This document shows positions 37,092 to 47,625 of a stretch of DNA of 58,224 bases, piece by piece (the first letter of the stretch is position 1; each line of letters opens with the position of its first letter). This stretch comes from an uncultured Aquimarina sp. (GTDB taxonomy: Bacteria; Bacteroidota; Bacteroidia; Flavobacteriales; Flavobacteriaceae). The notes beneath the pieces were generated by a model that saw only the letters and a program-made list of their open reading frames with translations, was not told the origin of the DNA and ran no database searches. The translations under genes were made by a program, and so were the position numbers. The stretch spans positions 1-58,224 of the forward strand of contig CANMFM010000020.1 in assembly GCA_947497175.1 (NCBI GenBank). The letters are read 5' to 3'.

Positions 37092-37319
37092 ATGTTCCCC
37101 GAAAGTGAATACGAAAGAGTATATACAGGTAGTTTGATTAACATACAGTTTTTACAAAATATGCTTCAAGACAGAGGTATAAATTCGGTAACACGAGATG
37201 ATATGAAATCTGGTGTAATGGCAGGTTTTGGTGGTGGTCTTCCTGATCATATACAACTTTTCGTAAAAAAGACCGATGTAGAAGAGGCTATACCAATTAT
37301 TGAAAAAAGCCTATCATAA
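37092..37319 (+). CDS. DUF2007 small protein (putative signal-transducing)
   Basis: This 75-residue protein matches DUF2007: YERVYTGSLINIQFLQNMLQDRGI, a glycine-rich middle (GFGGGLPDHIQLFV) and an EEAIPIIEKS end. The family is small, possibly P-II-like in fold, with no proven role. It is flanked closely by two small unrelated genes and is probably co-transcribed with them. Confidence 0.85.
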   Translation: MFPESEYERVYTGSLINIQFLQNMLQDRGINSVTRDDMKSGVMAGFGGGLPDHIQLFVKKTDVEEAIPIIEKSLS

Positions 37320-37324
37320 AAAGT

Positions 37325-37525
37325 ATGGAAAACGAAAATCAACCCTCGAGAAAAACCTGGGATCTAATGATTGGAATTGCCCTGGTAATATTCGGGGGAT
37401 TACGACTTTATAATCGTTTACAAACCAATGTGGAATGGGACTTTAGATCTATTTTTACAATAGTGTTTATGGTATATGGATGTTTTTTGATCTACCGGCA
37501 TTTCAAAAATTCTCAGAAAAATTAG
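37325..37525 (+). CDS. Small membrane protein of unknown function
   Basis: A 66-residue protein with two hydrophobic helices (about 13-26 and 43-60) and a basic tail. It starts five bases after the DUF2007 gene. Its stop codon overlaps the stop of the convergent GMC oxidoreductase gene by four bases. No family is recognisable, and the coding call rests on its tight operon position and membrane character. Confidence 0.6.
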   Translation: MENENQPSRKTWDLMIGIALVIFGGLRLYNRLQTNVEWDFRSIFTIVFMVYGCFLIYRHFKNSQKN

Positions 37526-39081
37526 TTTTTCTTGTCAGCAATTTTACTCATAGCACGTTCACTTATTGCAGTAATTGATAGTGATGGATTAACCCCCGGG
37601 TTTGCCGATATCATAGATCCATCGCAAATAAACATATTATCATACCCAAAAACTCTATTATTTTTATCGATTACACCTTCGGAAGGATCAGCCCCCATAA
37701 CAGCACCACCAAGGATATGCGCAGTAGAAGGGATTCCTGCTAATGGTTCTAAAGCAAAAACAGTTTCTTTTCCTTTTATGAGCTTCGCATATCGTTTTGC
37801 TAGTCCTAGCGATTGAGGAATAAAAGCAGAAGGCTTTTTACCTTCGGCTACCCTAGTATTCATAATCCCCAGACGATTTCGTTTAAACTTTAATGTACTA
37901 TCTAAAGTTTGCATAAATAACAAGACCGTTGTGCTTTTACCCCAGTCTCTGGTTGTATATAGTTTAATATATGATAAAGGGTGTTTTACAAAACTCGTAA
38001 ACATTTTAGTTACTCTTACTATTACATTTTTACCATGAGTCAGTGGTAGATGCGATAATCTCCAAAAACCAGAGCCTTTTGCATATCTAACAATTTCTAG
38101 ATGGCTGTTCTCATCTGTATTTAGAATTGATCCTATAGCCACTCCTTTTGACATGTCTTTCGTTCTATCAAGATTTGTAACACTTATCAAACTCTCATTA
38201 TTTGTTCTAATATCATGTCCTAATCGATCAGAAAGTTTAGGCAACGATTTGTGTTTAAGCTTTAATAACAATTTTATTGTTCCTAATACCCCTCCCGAAA
38301 AAACTACTCCTTTTGCTTTTACCGATTTTTTAGATCCAAAAAAGGCCGTCGAAGACTTATACTTGACCTCGTACCCATCGTTACTCGTGATTACATCATA
38401 CACTTCATGTTCTGCTAGAATTTCGGCACCTAATTGCTGTGCCAGATACAGATAGTTTGTATCCAATGTATTCTTTGCTCCTATCCTACACCCTGTCATA
38501 CATCCTCCACAATAGTTACACCCTGTTCGATCCGGTCCCTTCCCATTAAAATAAGGATCAGCAACCTTTACATTAGGTTTCCCAAAGAAAACTGCAACAT
38601 CTGTTGCCTCAAAATTTTCTTTAATTCCCATGTCTGCGGCCAATTTTTTAAGCGCTATGTCTCCGTCAAAAAGTGTTGGATTTTTCTGAGCACCAAGCAT
38701 CTTTAGTGCAGTGGTATAAAAAGGAGCTAACTCCTGTTGCCAATCGGCGAGTGTGCTCCAGCTACCTGAAGTAAAAAATGCCTTCTTAGGTACTGGTAGT
38801 GTATTTGCATATACTAATGAGCCTCCACCGACACCGGTTCCGGAAATAACCACCACATGTTTAAAAAAGGACATCTTCATGATACCAAACCATCTAAAAA
38901 ATGGCATCCATAACCATTTCTTAAGGTTCCAGTTCGTCTTTGGAAAATCTTTAGAGCTATACCATTTTCCTTTTTCGATCACCAAAACCTTATATCCCTT
39001 TTCAGAAAGCCTTAATGCACTTACAGATCCTCCAAAACCGCTGCCAATAATTATATAATCATATTCTTTTTTAACACTCAT
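37522..39081 (-). CDS. GMC family FAD-dependent oxidoreductase (cholesterol-oxidase-like)
   Basis: This 519-residue flavoprotein has the dinucleotide motif IIIGSGFGGS (13-18) and the second FAD block GTGVGGGSLVYAN. The C-terminal HIL-GGAVMGADP and DGSMISANPGVNPSLSITA blocks complete the GMC/cholesterol-oxidase pattern. A CNYCGGCMTGC cluster (C188, C191, C194, C198) is a known feature of this branch. It should oxidise an alcohol or sterol-like substrate, but which one is unknown. It is divergent from the TetR gene. A minus-strand promoter at 39158-39188 overlaps a palindrome, so TetR control is likely. Confidence 0.88.
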   Translation of the reverse strand: MSVKKEYDYIIIGSGFGGSVSALRLSEKGYKVLVIEKGKWYSSKDFPKTNWNLKKWLWMPFFRWFGIMKMSFFKHVVVISGTGVGGGSLVYANTLPVPKKAFFTSGSWSTLADWQQELAPFYTTALKMLGAQKNPTLFDGDIALKKLAADMGIKENFEATDVAVFFGKPNVKVADPYFNGKGPDRTGCNYCGGCMTGCRIGAKNTLDTNYLYLAQQLGAEILAEHEVYDVITSNDGYEVKYKSSTAFFGSKKSVKAKGVVFSGGVLGTIKLLLKLKHKSLPKLSDRLGHDIRTNNESLISVTNLDRTKDMSKGVAIGSILNTDENSHLEIVRYAKGSGFWRLSHLPLTHGKNVIVRVTKMFTSFVKHPLSYIKLYTTRDWGKSTTVLLFMQTLDSTLKFKRNRLGIMNTRVAEGKKPSAFIPQSLGLAKRYAKLIKGKETVFALEPLAGIPSTAHILGGAVMGADPSEGVIDKNNRVFGYDNMFICDGSMISANPGVNPSLSITAISERAMSKIADKKN

Positions 39082-39139
39082 CCCTGTTCTTGGTATATAT
39101 ACTAGAATAAATTGTTAAGTTTGAATAAATCGTAAAATA

Positions 39140-39175
39140 AAAATCAAACTATACACTCAAATATAGTTCGATTTT
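39140..39175. promoter_or_regulatory. Likely TetR operator
   Basis: AAAATCAAACTATA (39140-39153) pairs with TATAGTTCGATTTT (39162-39175), with one mismatch in 14 and an 8-base spacer. The palindrome lies in the divergent gap between the GMC and TetR genes and covers the minus-strand -7 box, so a bound repressor would block the GMC promoter. Confidence 0.7.
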
Positions 39176-39188
39176 GATAAATTACCAA
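39158..39188 (-). promoter_or_regulatory. Promoter of the GMC oxidoreductase gene
   Basis: On the minus strand TTG (39186-39188), 20 bases, then TATATTTG (39158-39165) match the Bacteroidota consensus. The -7 box lies within the palindrome at 39140-39175. The predicted transcript starts about 70 bases before the GMC start codon. Confidence 0.65.
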
Positions 39189-39190
39189 GT

Positions 39191-39790
39191 ATGGGAAGAA
39201 AATCTATACTCAAAGACCGAAAAGAAAAAAATAAAAAAGTAGAAGCATGGACACAAGCTTTATTACCCAAAATTAAGAACACAGATTTAGGAAACTTAAC
39301 TATGGATGATCTTGCTTTACTTATGAATAAAAGCAAGTCGACAATCTATCAATATTTCACAACTAAAGAGGAAATTTTCAATTATATCACTCAGGTTAGA
39401 ATAGACCGTTTGAATAATTATAAAAATGAAATCACCGAAGAAATTCTTCAATTAGATTATAAGTACGACACTTTGGCTCAAATACTTACTGAGGGAGCAA
39501 AAGACATTTCGGCTTTTTACCTGAGGCAATTACAGCACTATTATCCAGGTGCCTGGAAAATTATTGAAGAATTCTTATATGGATTATTAGAGGACCTCAA
39601 GCAATTTTATCTGTTAGGTGTTGAAAATAAAATGTTCAAGCCTGTATCTGTAGAGTTGCTGATAAAAATTGACGAATTTTTCATTTTACAACTTATCACA
39701 GATGATACGTTTTTTACGCAATCCAAAGAAACCTTAGCCTCTACGATCAAGGACTATATGTTTTTAAAATTTGAAGGTTTAATGAGATAA
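39191..39790 (+). CDS. TetR/AcrR family transcriptional regulator
   Basis: This 199-residue protein has an N-terminal helix-turn-helix at about residues 36-58 (LTMDDLALLMNKSKSTIYQY followed by FTTKEEIF), typical of TetR. The C-terminal helical part, a ligand-binding and dimer domain, has no recognisable specific family. TetR proteins usually repress neighbouring genes until a ligand is bound. It is divergent from the GMC oxidoreductase gene, and a near-perfect palindrome lies between them, so it probably represses that gene and perhaps itself. It is followed by a strong terminator. Confidence 0.9.
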   Translation: MGRKSILKDRKEKNKKVEAWTQALLPKIKNTDLGNLTMDDLALLMNKSKSTIYQYFTTKEEIFNYITQVRIDRLNNYKNEITEEILQLDYKYDTLAQILTEGAKDISAFYLRQLQHYYPGAWKIIEEFLYGLLEDLKQFYLLGVENKMFKPVSVELLIKIDEFFILQLITDDTFFTQSKETLASTIKDYMFLKFEGLMR

Positions 39791-39820
39791 TACGATTGTT
39801 TTCTAAGGAATTTTAGAATA

Positions 39821-39858
39821 AACAAACCCGAAAGTAACAACTTTCGGGTTTGTTATAT
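39821..39858. terminator. Terminator between convergent TetR and T9SS-cargo genes
   Basis: A perfect 15-bp stem, AACAAACCCGAAAGT (39821-39835) with its complement at 39840-39854, closes on a 4-base loop AACA. It serves the convergent genes on both sides. Confidence 0.9.
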
Positions 39859-39894
39859 TAGGATTTAGATAAACTAGATTGGTATCTAAAATAA

Positions 39895-42800
39895 TTACTT
39901 AATAATAAACTTGGAATCTGTAATTTTTCCGTTGCTTCCTTTTATTCGAGCAAAATATACGCCAGACTTAAGTTTATTTAGGTTAAGAGTTCTTGCACTA
40001 CTATTTAAAGATCCAACATTTTCGGTATGTACCAATCTACCACTCAAACCATATATTGAAACGCTTGCGTTAACTACAGGAGGATTTGCAGCGATATAGA
40101 TCTGTCCATTAGAAATTGTTGGGAATAATACTGTTCCAGTAGAAGCAAGACCTGCCTCTGCTTCTTCCTCTTCTTCAGCAGTTTCTTCCTCGGCTTGACC
40201 AGGGTTAATAGAGCGTATTGCCCATCCAAAAGAGTTTACTGCCGGATCTGTCAATAATCTGAAACGTAAGGCTACTACATCTCCTTCTTCAAAGAAATCT
40301 AATAAATTTATGCTTTGTTCTTTAAATAATCCATCATTAATCGAAGGCGCTGGTCCAGAGTTATATACTTCTGTCCACTCAGAGAATCTTTCTGCATTAT
40401 AGGCATCAAGTTGTACCCAATTTTGTAAATCTGTTGAAGCTTCTAAAGCAACAAAATCATAAAATTCTCCTGGAGCAGGTCCCAATTCAACTATAGCTAC
40501 ATCTTCATAAGAAAGGTTTTCATTTCCAGCTGAAACTGTTATAGGATGTTTTAATACTGTGCTGTACTCTTTCCCATCTAAATAAGGATGATCTGCATTA
40601 CTTAGTACATTTGTAGCAACTGTACCTCCTAAATTGTCAATTACAAACTGACCTCCATAAGTATATACATCTGCATCTTCAAAAGTATCTATAGAAACCA
40701 AGGATTCTGGTTCTTTAAAATCAATAATATCAAATTCTCCATTCGCTATAATTGAGCTATTGCCTTCGCTATCTATAACTTGAAAGCCAACATTGTGTTC
40801 TCCTTCAGTTAAATCATTAATAGCATATTCAAACTCGGTCCCCTGAGCTACATTATCTGTGATTTGATCCACCTCTACTCCATCAACAAATACTTTGATC
40901 GACTCAGCATTTTCATTGGTTTGTATATATTTCACAATTGCATTTTGGCTTTCGATAGACTCTTGAGATGCACTTACAATTGTTGGAGGTGCGTAATAAG
41001 CAGGTGGTTCGTATCCAGCTAACTCTTCAAGTTCTGCGGTCCAAACCCCTCTACCATGCGTAGCCATTACTACTTCGTTGTTTACTATTTTCATTTGCCA
41101 AACAGAGAAAGCAGGTAAACCAGCTAGTAGTGCCCAGTTCTTACCTCCATCCAGAGTTTGGAAAACTCCGATATCCGTTCCTACCCATAATCTATCTGCA
41201 TCAAAAGGCATTTCAACTAAACTATGTATCGCTACATCAGGAAAACCTCTATCTTCTCCTGTAGAAAAACCTGATATATCCTCCCATGTTTGCCCCAAAT
41301 CTTCAGTTTTAAGAATTTTGGCCGCCCCTTGTCCTGAGAATAACACATATGCTCTATCGGCATTGGTAGGTGATGTTTCTACACCAGAGATGAAATAATT
41401 ATGACCTACACCATCTCTTGGATCTGCAAAGGTAGCTGTAGCTTCATAAGAAACTCCATTGTCTTTAGAAACATGCATTACATAGGCTCCAGATTCTGTC
41501 ATCGCATTACCTGCCCACACAACATCAGGATTTGCTGTTGAAACTGATACATCTAATGAACTGCTCGCACCCACAGAAAAATTAGCTGGGATTGATGTCA
41601 AGCTCCAAGATTCTGCAAAGTTGGTAGACCTCCATACTCCGCTAACTCCTGGGCTAAAAAGTACATCTGGATTATTATTAGAATTTGTAATTTTCGAATA
41701 AAAAGGAGAAGTACCTCTACCAGACTCCCCGTGTCTTGCATTAAATCCTTGACCGTTTACATATCTAACAAATCCATTAAATTGTGAACCTCCGATAAAT
41801 TTATTTGGGTCGTTGTAGTTCCACAACACTTCAAAACCATCTCCTCCTATGATAAAGATATACTCAGTTTCGTCATTTGCACCATCTGGAGTAAATGAAA
41901 TCCACGTACCGTTATCTTGTGCACCAGCGGTATAATCCTGTACTCCATTGCGCTTATCTGCACCATAAAATTGTGTGCAATTTAATCTAACAGCAGCCTG
42001 AGACCAATCATTTAATGTAGTACCCGGGTCTACCAGATAATCTGTGTGGTATACACCACCGTCATTAGAAAGAATTAATTTAAATTTTTTGTCTTTTCCA
42101 GAGCTAGGCACATATGTCATTCCATGTTGATCAACATGAACATAATCATTTAATTCATTATTATAACCGGCAGCTATAGGTTGAAAAGTATAACTTAAAG
42201 GCTTTCCAGCTACTTCAACTCTATAAGTTACAACACCACCAGAATAGAAAATATTTTCATTGAAGGGATGTGCCATTAATAGGTTATCATACCATCCTTG
42301 TCCAGTAACCAGGTTAGCCGACGCAGGATCCCCTTCGTACGCTAATAGCGTAAATGTTTCTCCTGCATCATCAGATACATAAAAATCTGTATTTACAGCA
42401 GTAGTTGCAGCACCTTGGGGTGTATACACACCTACAAAAATCTTGTTAGAATTCGCCGGAGATATATCAAGTTCAAAACGAGCGTGATTCGCATTATAGT
42501 CATCTTTATTAAGTACTACATTCCATGTCGATCCTCCGTTGTTACTTTTGATAACACCAACACCATTAACTCCTGCGTACATTACAGTACATGCATCAGT
42601 AGCATAATTAAGATCTTGCACATTACCTCCGCTATATGTATTTTTCCAGGTATCACCTCCATCTCTGGTTACAAAAATTCCATTTTCACTAGCTACTACA
42701 AGATGATTTTCATCGTTTTGATTTACGGCTAAACGACCTATACCACCAAAGTCTTTAGTGTTATTAAGATATTCCCAAGTTCGGCCTGCATTTATAGACT

Positions 42801-43398
42801 TCAGAACACCTACACCTCCAATAGCATCTAAGTTACCAAAAGGCTCTCCTGTACCTACATAAAGTACTTGTGGATTATTTTTACTTACCGCAACTGTAGA
42901 AGTAGAAAGGTTAGGCACTTTATAATCTGTCAGATTTTCCCAGGTAGTCCCTGCATCTTCAGTCACCCAAAGTCCTCCACCTACGGTACCTGCATACCAC
43001 TTATCAACGTTATCTGGTGCTACAACTATACCACGTATTCTACCCGGTACATTTGCTGGTCCACGCTCTGTATATTTAATTATGCTTGTAGCACTTTTAG
43101 ATCTAAAAGCATTTGCTTTTCTGATAGCTTTCTGATGCTCTGTCATCATATAACCATCTTTATATGTAGATTCCTCTTTACCTATAGGTACTTGAAGGTT
43201 TTTGATAAAATCAGCGATGTGCTCGATCCCTTTTTTCTTATTATAATCTTTTTTGGTTTTCTTGCTTTTCAGAGCTACCGGAGTTTTCATCTCTACCGTT
43301 GTCTTTTTACTCTTGTTTTCACAAGAAGCAAGAACAAGAACCATAGAGGCTAGAACAAGCAATTGTTTAAAGTAAAGTTTGTGTTTCATTTTAGTCAT
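39895..43398 (-). CDS. BNR/sortilin-type beta-propeller protein with T9SS sorting domain
   Basis: This 1167-residue protein has a lipoprotein-type signal (VLVLASCEN). A long series of BNR/Asp-box-like blades follows (TEDAGTTWENL, SINAGRTWEYL, TRDGGDTWKN, SNNGGSTWNV, TLDGGKNWALL), as in sortilin/VPS10 propellers. Next come an Ig-like part and an acidic linker (ETAEEEEEAEAG), then a C-terminal T9SS type-A domain (last about 80 residues: VSIYGLSGRLVHTE and LNLNKLKSGVYFARI). The propeller probably binds or cuts surface glycans or protein, but no catalytic residues are clear. The start overlaps the stop of the upstream gene (ATGACTAAAATG); the second ATG (43389) is also possible. Confidence 0.85.
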   Translation of the reverse strand: MTKMKHKLYFKQLLVLASMVLVLASCENKSKKTTVEMKTPVALKSKKTKKDYNKKKGIEHIADFIKNLQVPIGKEESTYKDGYMMTEHQKAIRKANAFRSKSATSIIKYTERGPANVPGRIRGIVVAPDNVDKWYAGTVGGGLWVTEDAGTTWENLTDYKVPNLSTSTVAVSKNNPQVLYVGTGEPFGNLDAIGGVGVLKSINAGRTWEYLNNTKDFGGIGRLAVNQNDENHLVVASENGIFVTRDGGDTWKNTYSGGNVQDLNYATDACTVMYAGVNGVGVIKSNNGGSTWNVVLNKDDYNANHARFELDISPANSNKIFVGVYTPQGAATTAVNTDFYVSDDAGETFTLLAYEGDPASANLVTGQGWYDNLLMAHPFNENIFYSGGVVTYRVEVAGKPLSYTFQPIAAGYNNELNDYVHVDQHGMTYVPSSGKDKKFKLILSNDGGVYHTDYLVDPGTTLNDWSQAAVRLNCTQFYGADKRNGVQDYTAGAQDNGTWISFTPDGANDETEYIFIIGGDGFEVLWNYNDPNKFIGGSQFNGFVRYVNGQGFNARHGESGRGTSPFYSKITNSNNNPDVLFSPGVSGVWRSTNFAESWSLTSIPANFSVGASSSLDVSVSTANPDVVWAGNAMTESGAYVMHVSKDNGVSYEATATFADPRDGVGHNYFISGVETSPTNADRAYVLFSGQGAAKILKTEDLGQTWEDISGFSTGEDRGFPDVAIHSLVEMPFDADRLWVGTDIGVFQTLDGGKNWALLAGLPAFSVWQMKIVNNEVVMATHGRGVWTAELEELAGYEPPAYYAPPTIVSASQESIESQNAIVKYIQTNENAESIKVFVDGVEVDQITDNVAQGTEFEYAINDLTEGEHNVGFQVIDSEGNSSIIANGEFDIIDFKEPESLVSIDTFEDADVYTYGGQFVIDNLGGTVATNVLSNADHPYLDGKEYSTVLKHPITVSAGNENLSYEDVAIVELGPAPGEFYDFVALEASTDLQNWVQLDAYNAERFSEWTEVYNSGPAPSINDGLFKEQSINLLDFFEEGDVVALRFRLLTDPAVNSFGWAIRSINPGQAEEETAEEEEEAEAGLASTGTVLFPTISNGQIYIAANPPVVNASVSIYGLSGRLVHTENVGSLNSSARTLNLNKLKSGVYFARIKGSNGKITDSKFIIK

Positions 43399-43849
43399 TT
43401 AAATTGATTATTATTAATTGAGTGTGAGTATTTTTATTTAAAATATCTTCTGGATTATCGGAAACAGGCTTTTGTTCCATACCTATATACGGAGTTAGCT
43501 TCAATGAGGTTCTATCGTTCCAATCAATAGCAACCCCTCTAAAAGTACCTTTCTTAATGATTCTTTTGGTCTCTGTTTCGTACACAACGTATTCAAAATG
43601 GGTAGCAGGATCACCTACTTTCATGTTCTTTAGAAGATGAAGCTCCATAGTCTTGTCACTATTTAACTTTATTGTGCCACTATCTTTCACGATGGGTTGT
43701 ATTGGAGAGGTATTGTTACCAACAGGAGTATGTAATGAGGATGAAGAACTATCATCAACAGTAGCTTTATTATCTATCGTTTTGCATTGAGCAAATGAGA
43801 ATATAGCCAGATTAAGAAAAAATACACTTATAATTTTTCTTGATAACAT
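43391..43849 (-). CDS. Exported protein of unknown function, paired with the T9SS cargo gene
   Basis: I do not recognise this 152-residue protein. It has a signal peptide (SVFFLNLAIFSFAQCKTID), which may be a lipoprotein type because a cysteine follows, then a serine-rich low-complexity part and a beta-rich domain with MELHLLKNMKVGDPATHFEY. Its stop overlaps the start of the T9SS cargo gene, so the two are translated together. It could be an accessory or stabilising partner of the cargo protein. Confidence 0.65.
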   Translation of the reverse strand: MLSRKIISVFFLNLAIFSFAQCKTIDNKATVDDSSSSSLHTPVGNNTSPIQPIVKDSGTIKLNSDKTMELHLLKNMKVGDPATHFEYVVYETETKRIIKKGTFRGVAIDWNDRTSLKLTPYIGMEQKPVSDNPEDILNKNTHTQLIIINLND

Positions 43850-44180
43850 TGAACCGTAATTATATATTAACTATTAAAGCTTACTCTGCTATAGTTATAT
43901 CATAGGTTAGTTCTTAATTACTTCAAAGGGGCGAAGTATGTAAATTAAAATGAGGTTAAACGATAAAGATAATAAGGCAACCACATTAAAAATGTAAAAT
44001 AACAGATATTAGACAATTATTACAACTAATTCTTAAGATAATTTAACAAATTTAACATTCGTTGATCAAATATACATTGTATCTGTTAGCATATTTTTAA
44101 TCTTTTAAGTACCATCAAAGAAATCACTAAAAATATTCTCAATTTTTTATTTCGAAAAAAGTAATTACTCTACTACCAAT
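43850..44180. other. Intergenic region upstream of the T9SS cargo operon
   Basis: This AT-rich gap between two leftward genes holds no gene that I can support. A small hairpin (CTTC, AAAGGGGC, GAAG) lies near 43922, and a minus-strand TATATTTG box lies at 44067-44074, which could start a long leader for the 43849 gene. The ABC-F terminator begins at 44181. Confidence 0.4.
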
Positions 44181-44222
44181 AAAAATAAAAAAGACCTTGA
44201 ATCCAAGGTCTTTTTTATTTTT
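44181..44222. terminator. Terminator of the ABC-F gene
   Basis: A perfect 19-bp stem (44181-44199 with 44204-44222, core AAGACCTTG/CAAGGTCTT) closes on AATC and is flanked by A- and T-runs. It lies 19 bases past the ABC-F stop codon on the minus strand. Confidence 0.93.
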
Positions 44223-44240
44223 AGTTTTTCATAAATTCAA

Positions 44241-45917
<1,677 letters not shown>

Positions 45918-46086
45918 TCAGAACGAGAAACAATCTGTAACTAATTTGAAAACTATACTACAAAACCAAACTACTTGAAGAATTAAAAAAATGCGCTTCA
46001 CAAGATACCACTTATCATGACTAAAGTAAAAAATTGACAATACTAGAATTAACGTATAATTAACAATGGTAGAAGGTGATTCCTTT

Positions 46087-46094
46087 TATTTTTG
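46087..46094 (+). promoter_or_regulatory. -7 box of the thioredoxin-fold lipoprotein gene
   Basis: TATTTTTG matches the -7 consensus and lies 32 bases before the start codon at 46126. No TTG is seen at the usual distance upstream. Confidence 0.4.
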
Positions 46095-46125
46095 ACCGAA
46101 TAGTCTGTTAATGAATAGTTCTTAA

Positions 46126-47571
46126 ATGCGTTTTTCTCTCCTTATATATAGTATCCTCTTATTTTTTATGTCATGTTGTTTATGCAGTTGCGACTCATCA
46201 GAAAAAACAAACAGACAATACACCTATTTTGGTGGAGAAATTGTAAATCCGAACACTAATTATGTTGTGCTATCTGATGGTGTAGGATTAAATGATACTA
46301 TTCAACTCGATAAGAATAATAGATTTTTACATAAAATTGAAAATCTAAAAGAAGGACTATATTCTTTTAGACATAATCCAGAAAATCAAATTGTTCTTTT
46401 AGAACAAGGTGATAGTGTACTTATACGACTGAACACCATTGAATTTGACGAATCTCTAGTATTTACAGGGGACGGTGCCCGAAAAAACAACTTTTTAATT
46501 GATATGTTTTTGCAGAATGAAACGGAACGTGAAAAAATTAGAAGAACGGGTTTAAGGTTGTCACCCTCTTATTTTAAAAGACATCAAGATTCTTTATTGA
46601 ATTTTAAAGTAAAAGCGTACAAAAAGTTTATTGATAAGTACGAATTAAGCGATTTGGCAAAAAAACTTACTCAGGCCAGTTTTAAATTTGACTACTATAC
46701 CCGGCATGAATTATATTTTAACAGACGATATGGTATCGCCGGCCTAGATTCATCTAAAGATTTACCGCTGTCTTTTTTCAGTTACAGAAATAACATTAAT
46801 TATAATGATGATGAATTGAAAAGATTATATGCATACAACAGATTCTTAAATTTTTATTTTACAAATGCTTCTTTAACGAATTACTCCAAAGAGTTTCCAC
46901 TCTATAAAAATCGGATAGGAAGTACGATTTATAAATTAAATCTCGTAGACAGCCTAATCTATCACCCTTACATTAAGAATAATTTACTGAGAAGAGTAAC
47001 CACAAAATTTTTACTGGAAAGCAGAGATAACATTGAAGCAAACAAAGTGTTGTCTCATTACCTATCGGTAAGCTCTAATAAAAAATCTCAGAAAGAATTG
47101 AGAAAACTCTCTAGAGCAATTTCTAGGTTACGTCCAAATAAAATCATTCCCGAACAACCTCTTATTACATCTAATGGCGAAACCATAAAACTCTCATCTC
47201 TTTTCAAAAAACCGATAACGGCTTTCTATTTTTGGTCTATGGATAGAAAAGATCATTATATAAGAGCTCATAAAAAAGCATCTTATTTAAACACGTTGCA
47301 TCCCGAAATTGATTTTATAGCCATTAACACTGATGATGAGCAAACAAAAAATTGGTTAAAAACAATTAAACGACATCATTACAACCTTAATAATGAATAT
47401 GAGTTTAAGTATCCAAAATGTTCGTCAGAAGAACTTGTTATTCATAATCGAAACAAAGTTATTCTTGTTGACAATGAAGGTAAAATAATTAACGCGAATA
47501 CAGACCTTTTCTCTTCTGTTTTTGAAAAACAATTAATGCATTACTCCAGGCTTGCTAATGTAGAAAATTAA
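46126..47571 (+). CDS. Thioredoxin-fold lipoprotein lacking the CXXC site
   Basis: The 481-residue protein has a lipoprotein signal (LFFMSCCLCSCDSS), then a DUF4369-like beta region (VVLSDGVGLNDTIQLDKNN) and a long helical middle. The last part (from about residue 350) is a thioredoxin fold: TAFYFWSMDRKDHYIRAH and IDFIAINTDDEQTKNWLK and NKVILVDNEGKIINA. In place of WCxxC it has WSMDRKD, so it cannot act as a thiol oxidoreductase and may bind a partner instead. It is a single gene ended by an imperfect hairpin at 47574. The family assignment is by pattern. Confidence 0.7.
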   Translation: MRFSLLIYSILLFFMSCCLCSCDSSEKTNRQYTYFGGEIVNPNTNYVVLSDGVGLNDTIQLDKNNRFLHKIENLKEGLYSFRHNPENQIVLLEQGDSVLIRLNTIEFDESLVFTGDGARKNNFLIDMFLQNETEREKIRRTGLRLSPSYFKRHQDSLLNFKVKAYKKFIDKYELSDLAKKLTQASFKFDYYTRHELYFNRRYGIAGLDSSKDLPLSFFSYRNNINYNDDELKRLYAYNRFLNFYFTNASLTNYSKEFPLYKNRIGSTIYKLNLVDSLIYHPYIKNNLLRRVTTKFLLESRDNIEANKVLSHYLSVSSNKKSQKELRKLSRAISRLRPNKIIPEQPLITSNGETIKLSSLFKKPITAFYFWSMDRKDHYIRAHKKASYLNTLHPEIDFIAINTDDEQTKNWLKTIKRHHYNLNNEYEFKYPKCSSEELVIHNRNKVILVDNEGKIINANTDLFSSVFEKQLMHYSRLANVEN

Positions 47572-47573
47572 AA

Positions 47574-47606
47574 AGCTACCCTTTACATTAAAGAGTAGCT
47601 CATTTT
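47574..47606. terminator. Hairpin between convergent genes
   Basis: AGCTACCCTTTA (47574-47585) pairs with TTAAAGAGTAGCT (ending at 47600), with one mismatch and a very short loop, and runs into a T-rich stretch. It separates the thioredoxin-fold gene from the aldolase gene. Confidence 0.65.
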
Positions 47607-47625
47607 ATTTGTAAAATCCCCGGTA

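Noticed and set aside
39895..43398. Sialidase call for the T9SS cargo protein
   Set aside because: Asp-box-like blades are present, but the arginine triad and nucleophile of sialidases are not evident, so only a propeller is claimed.
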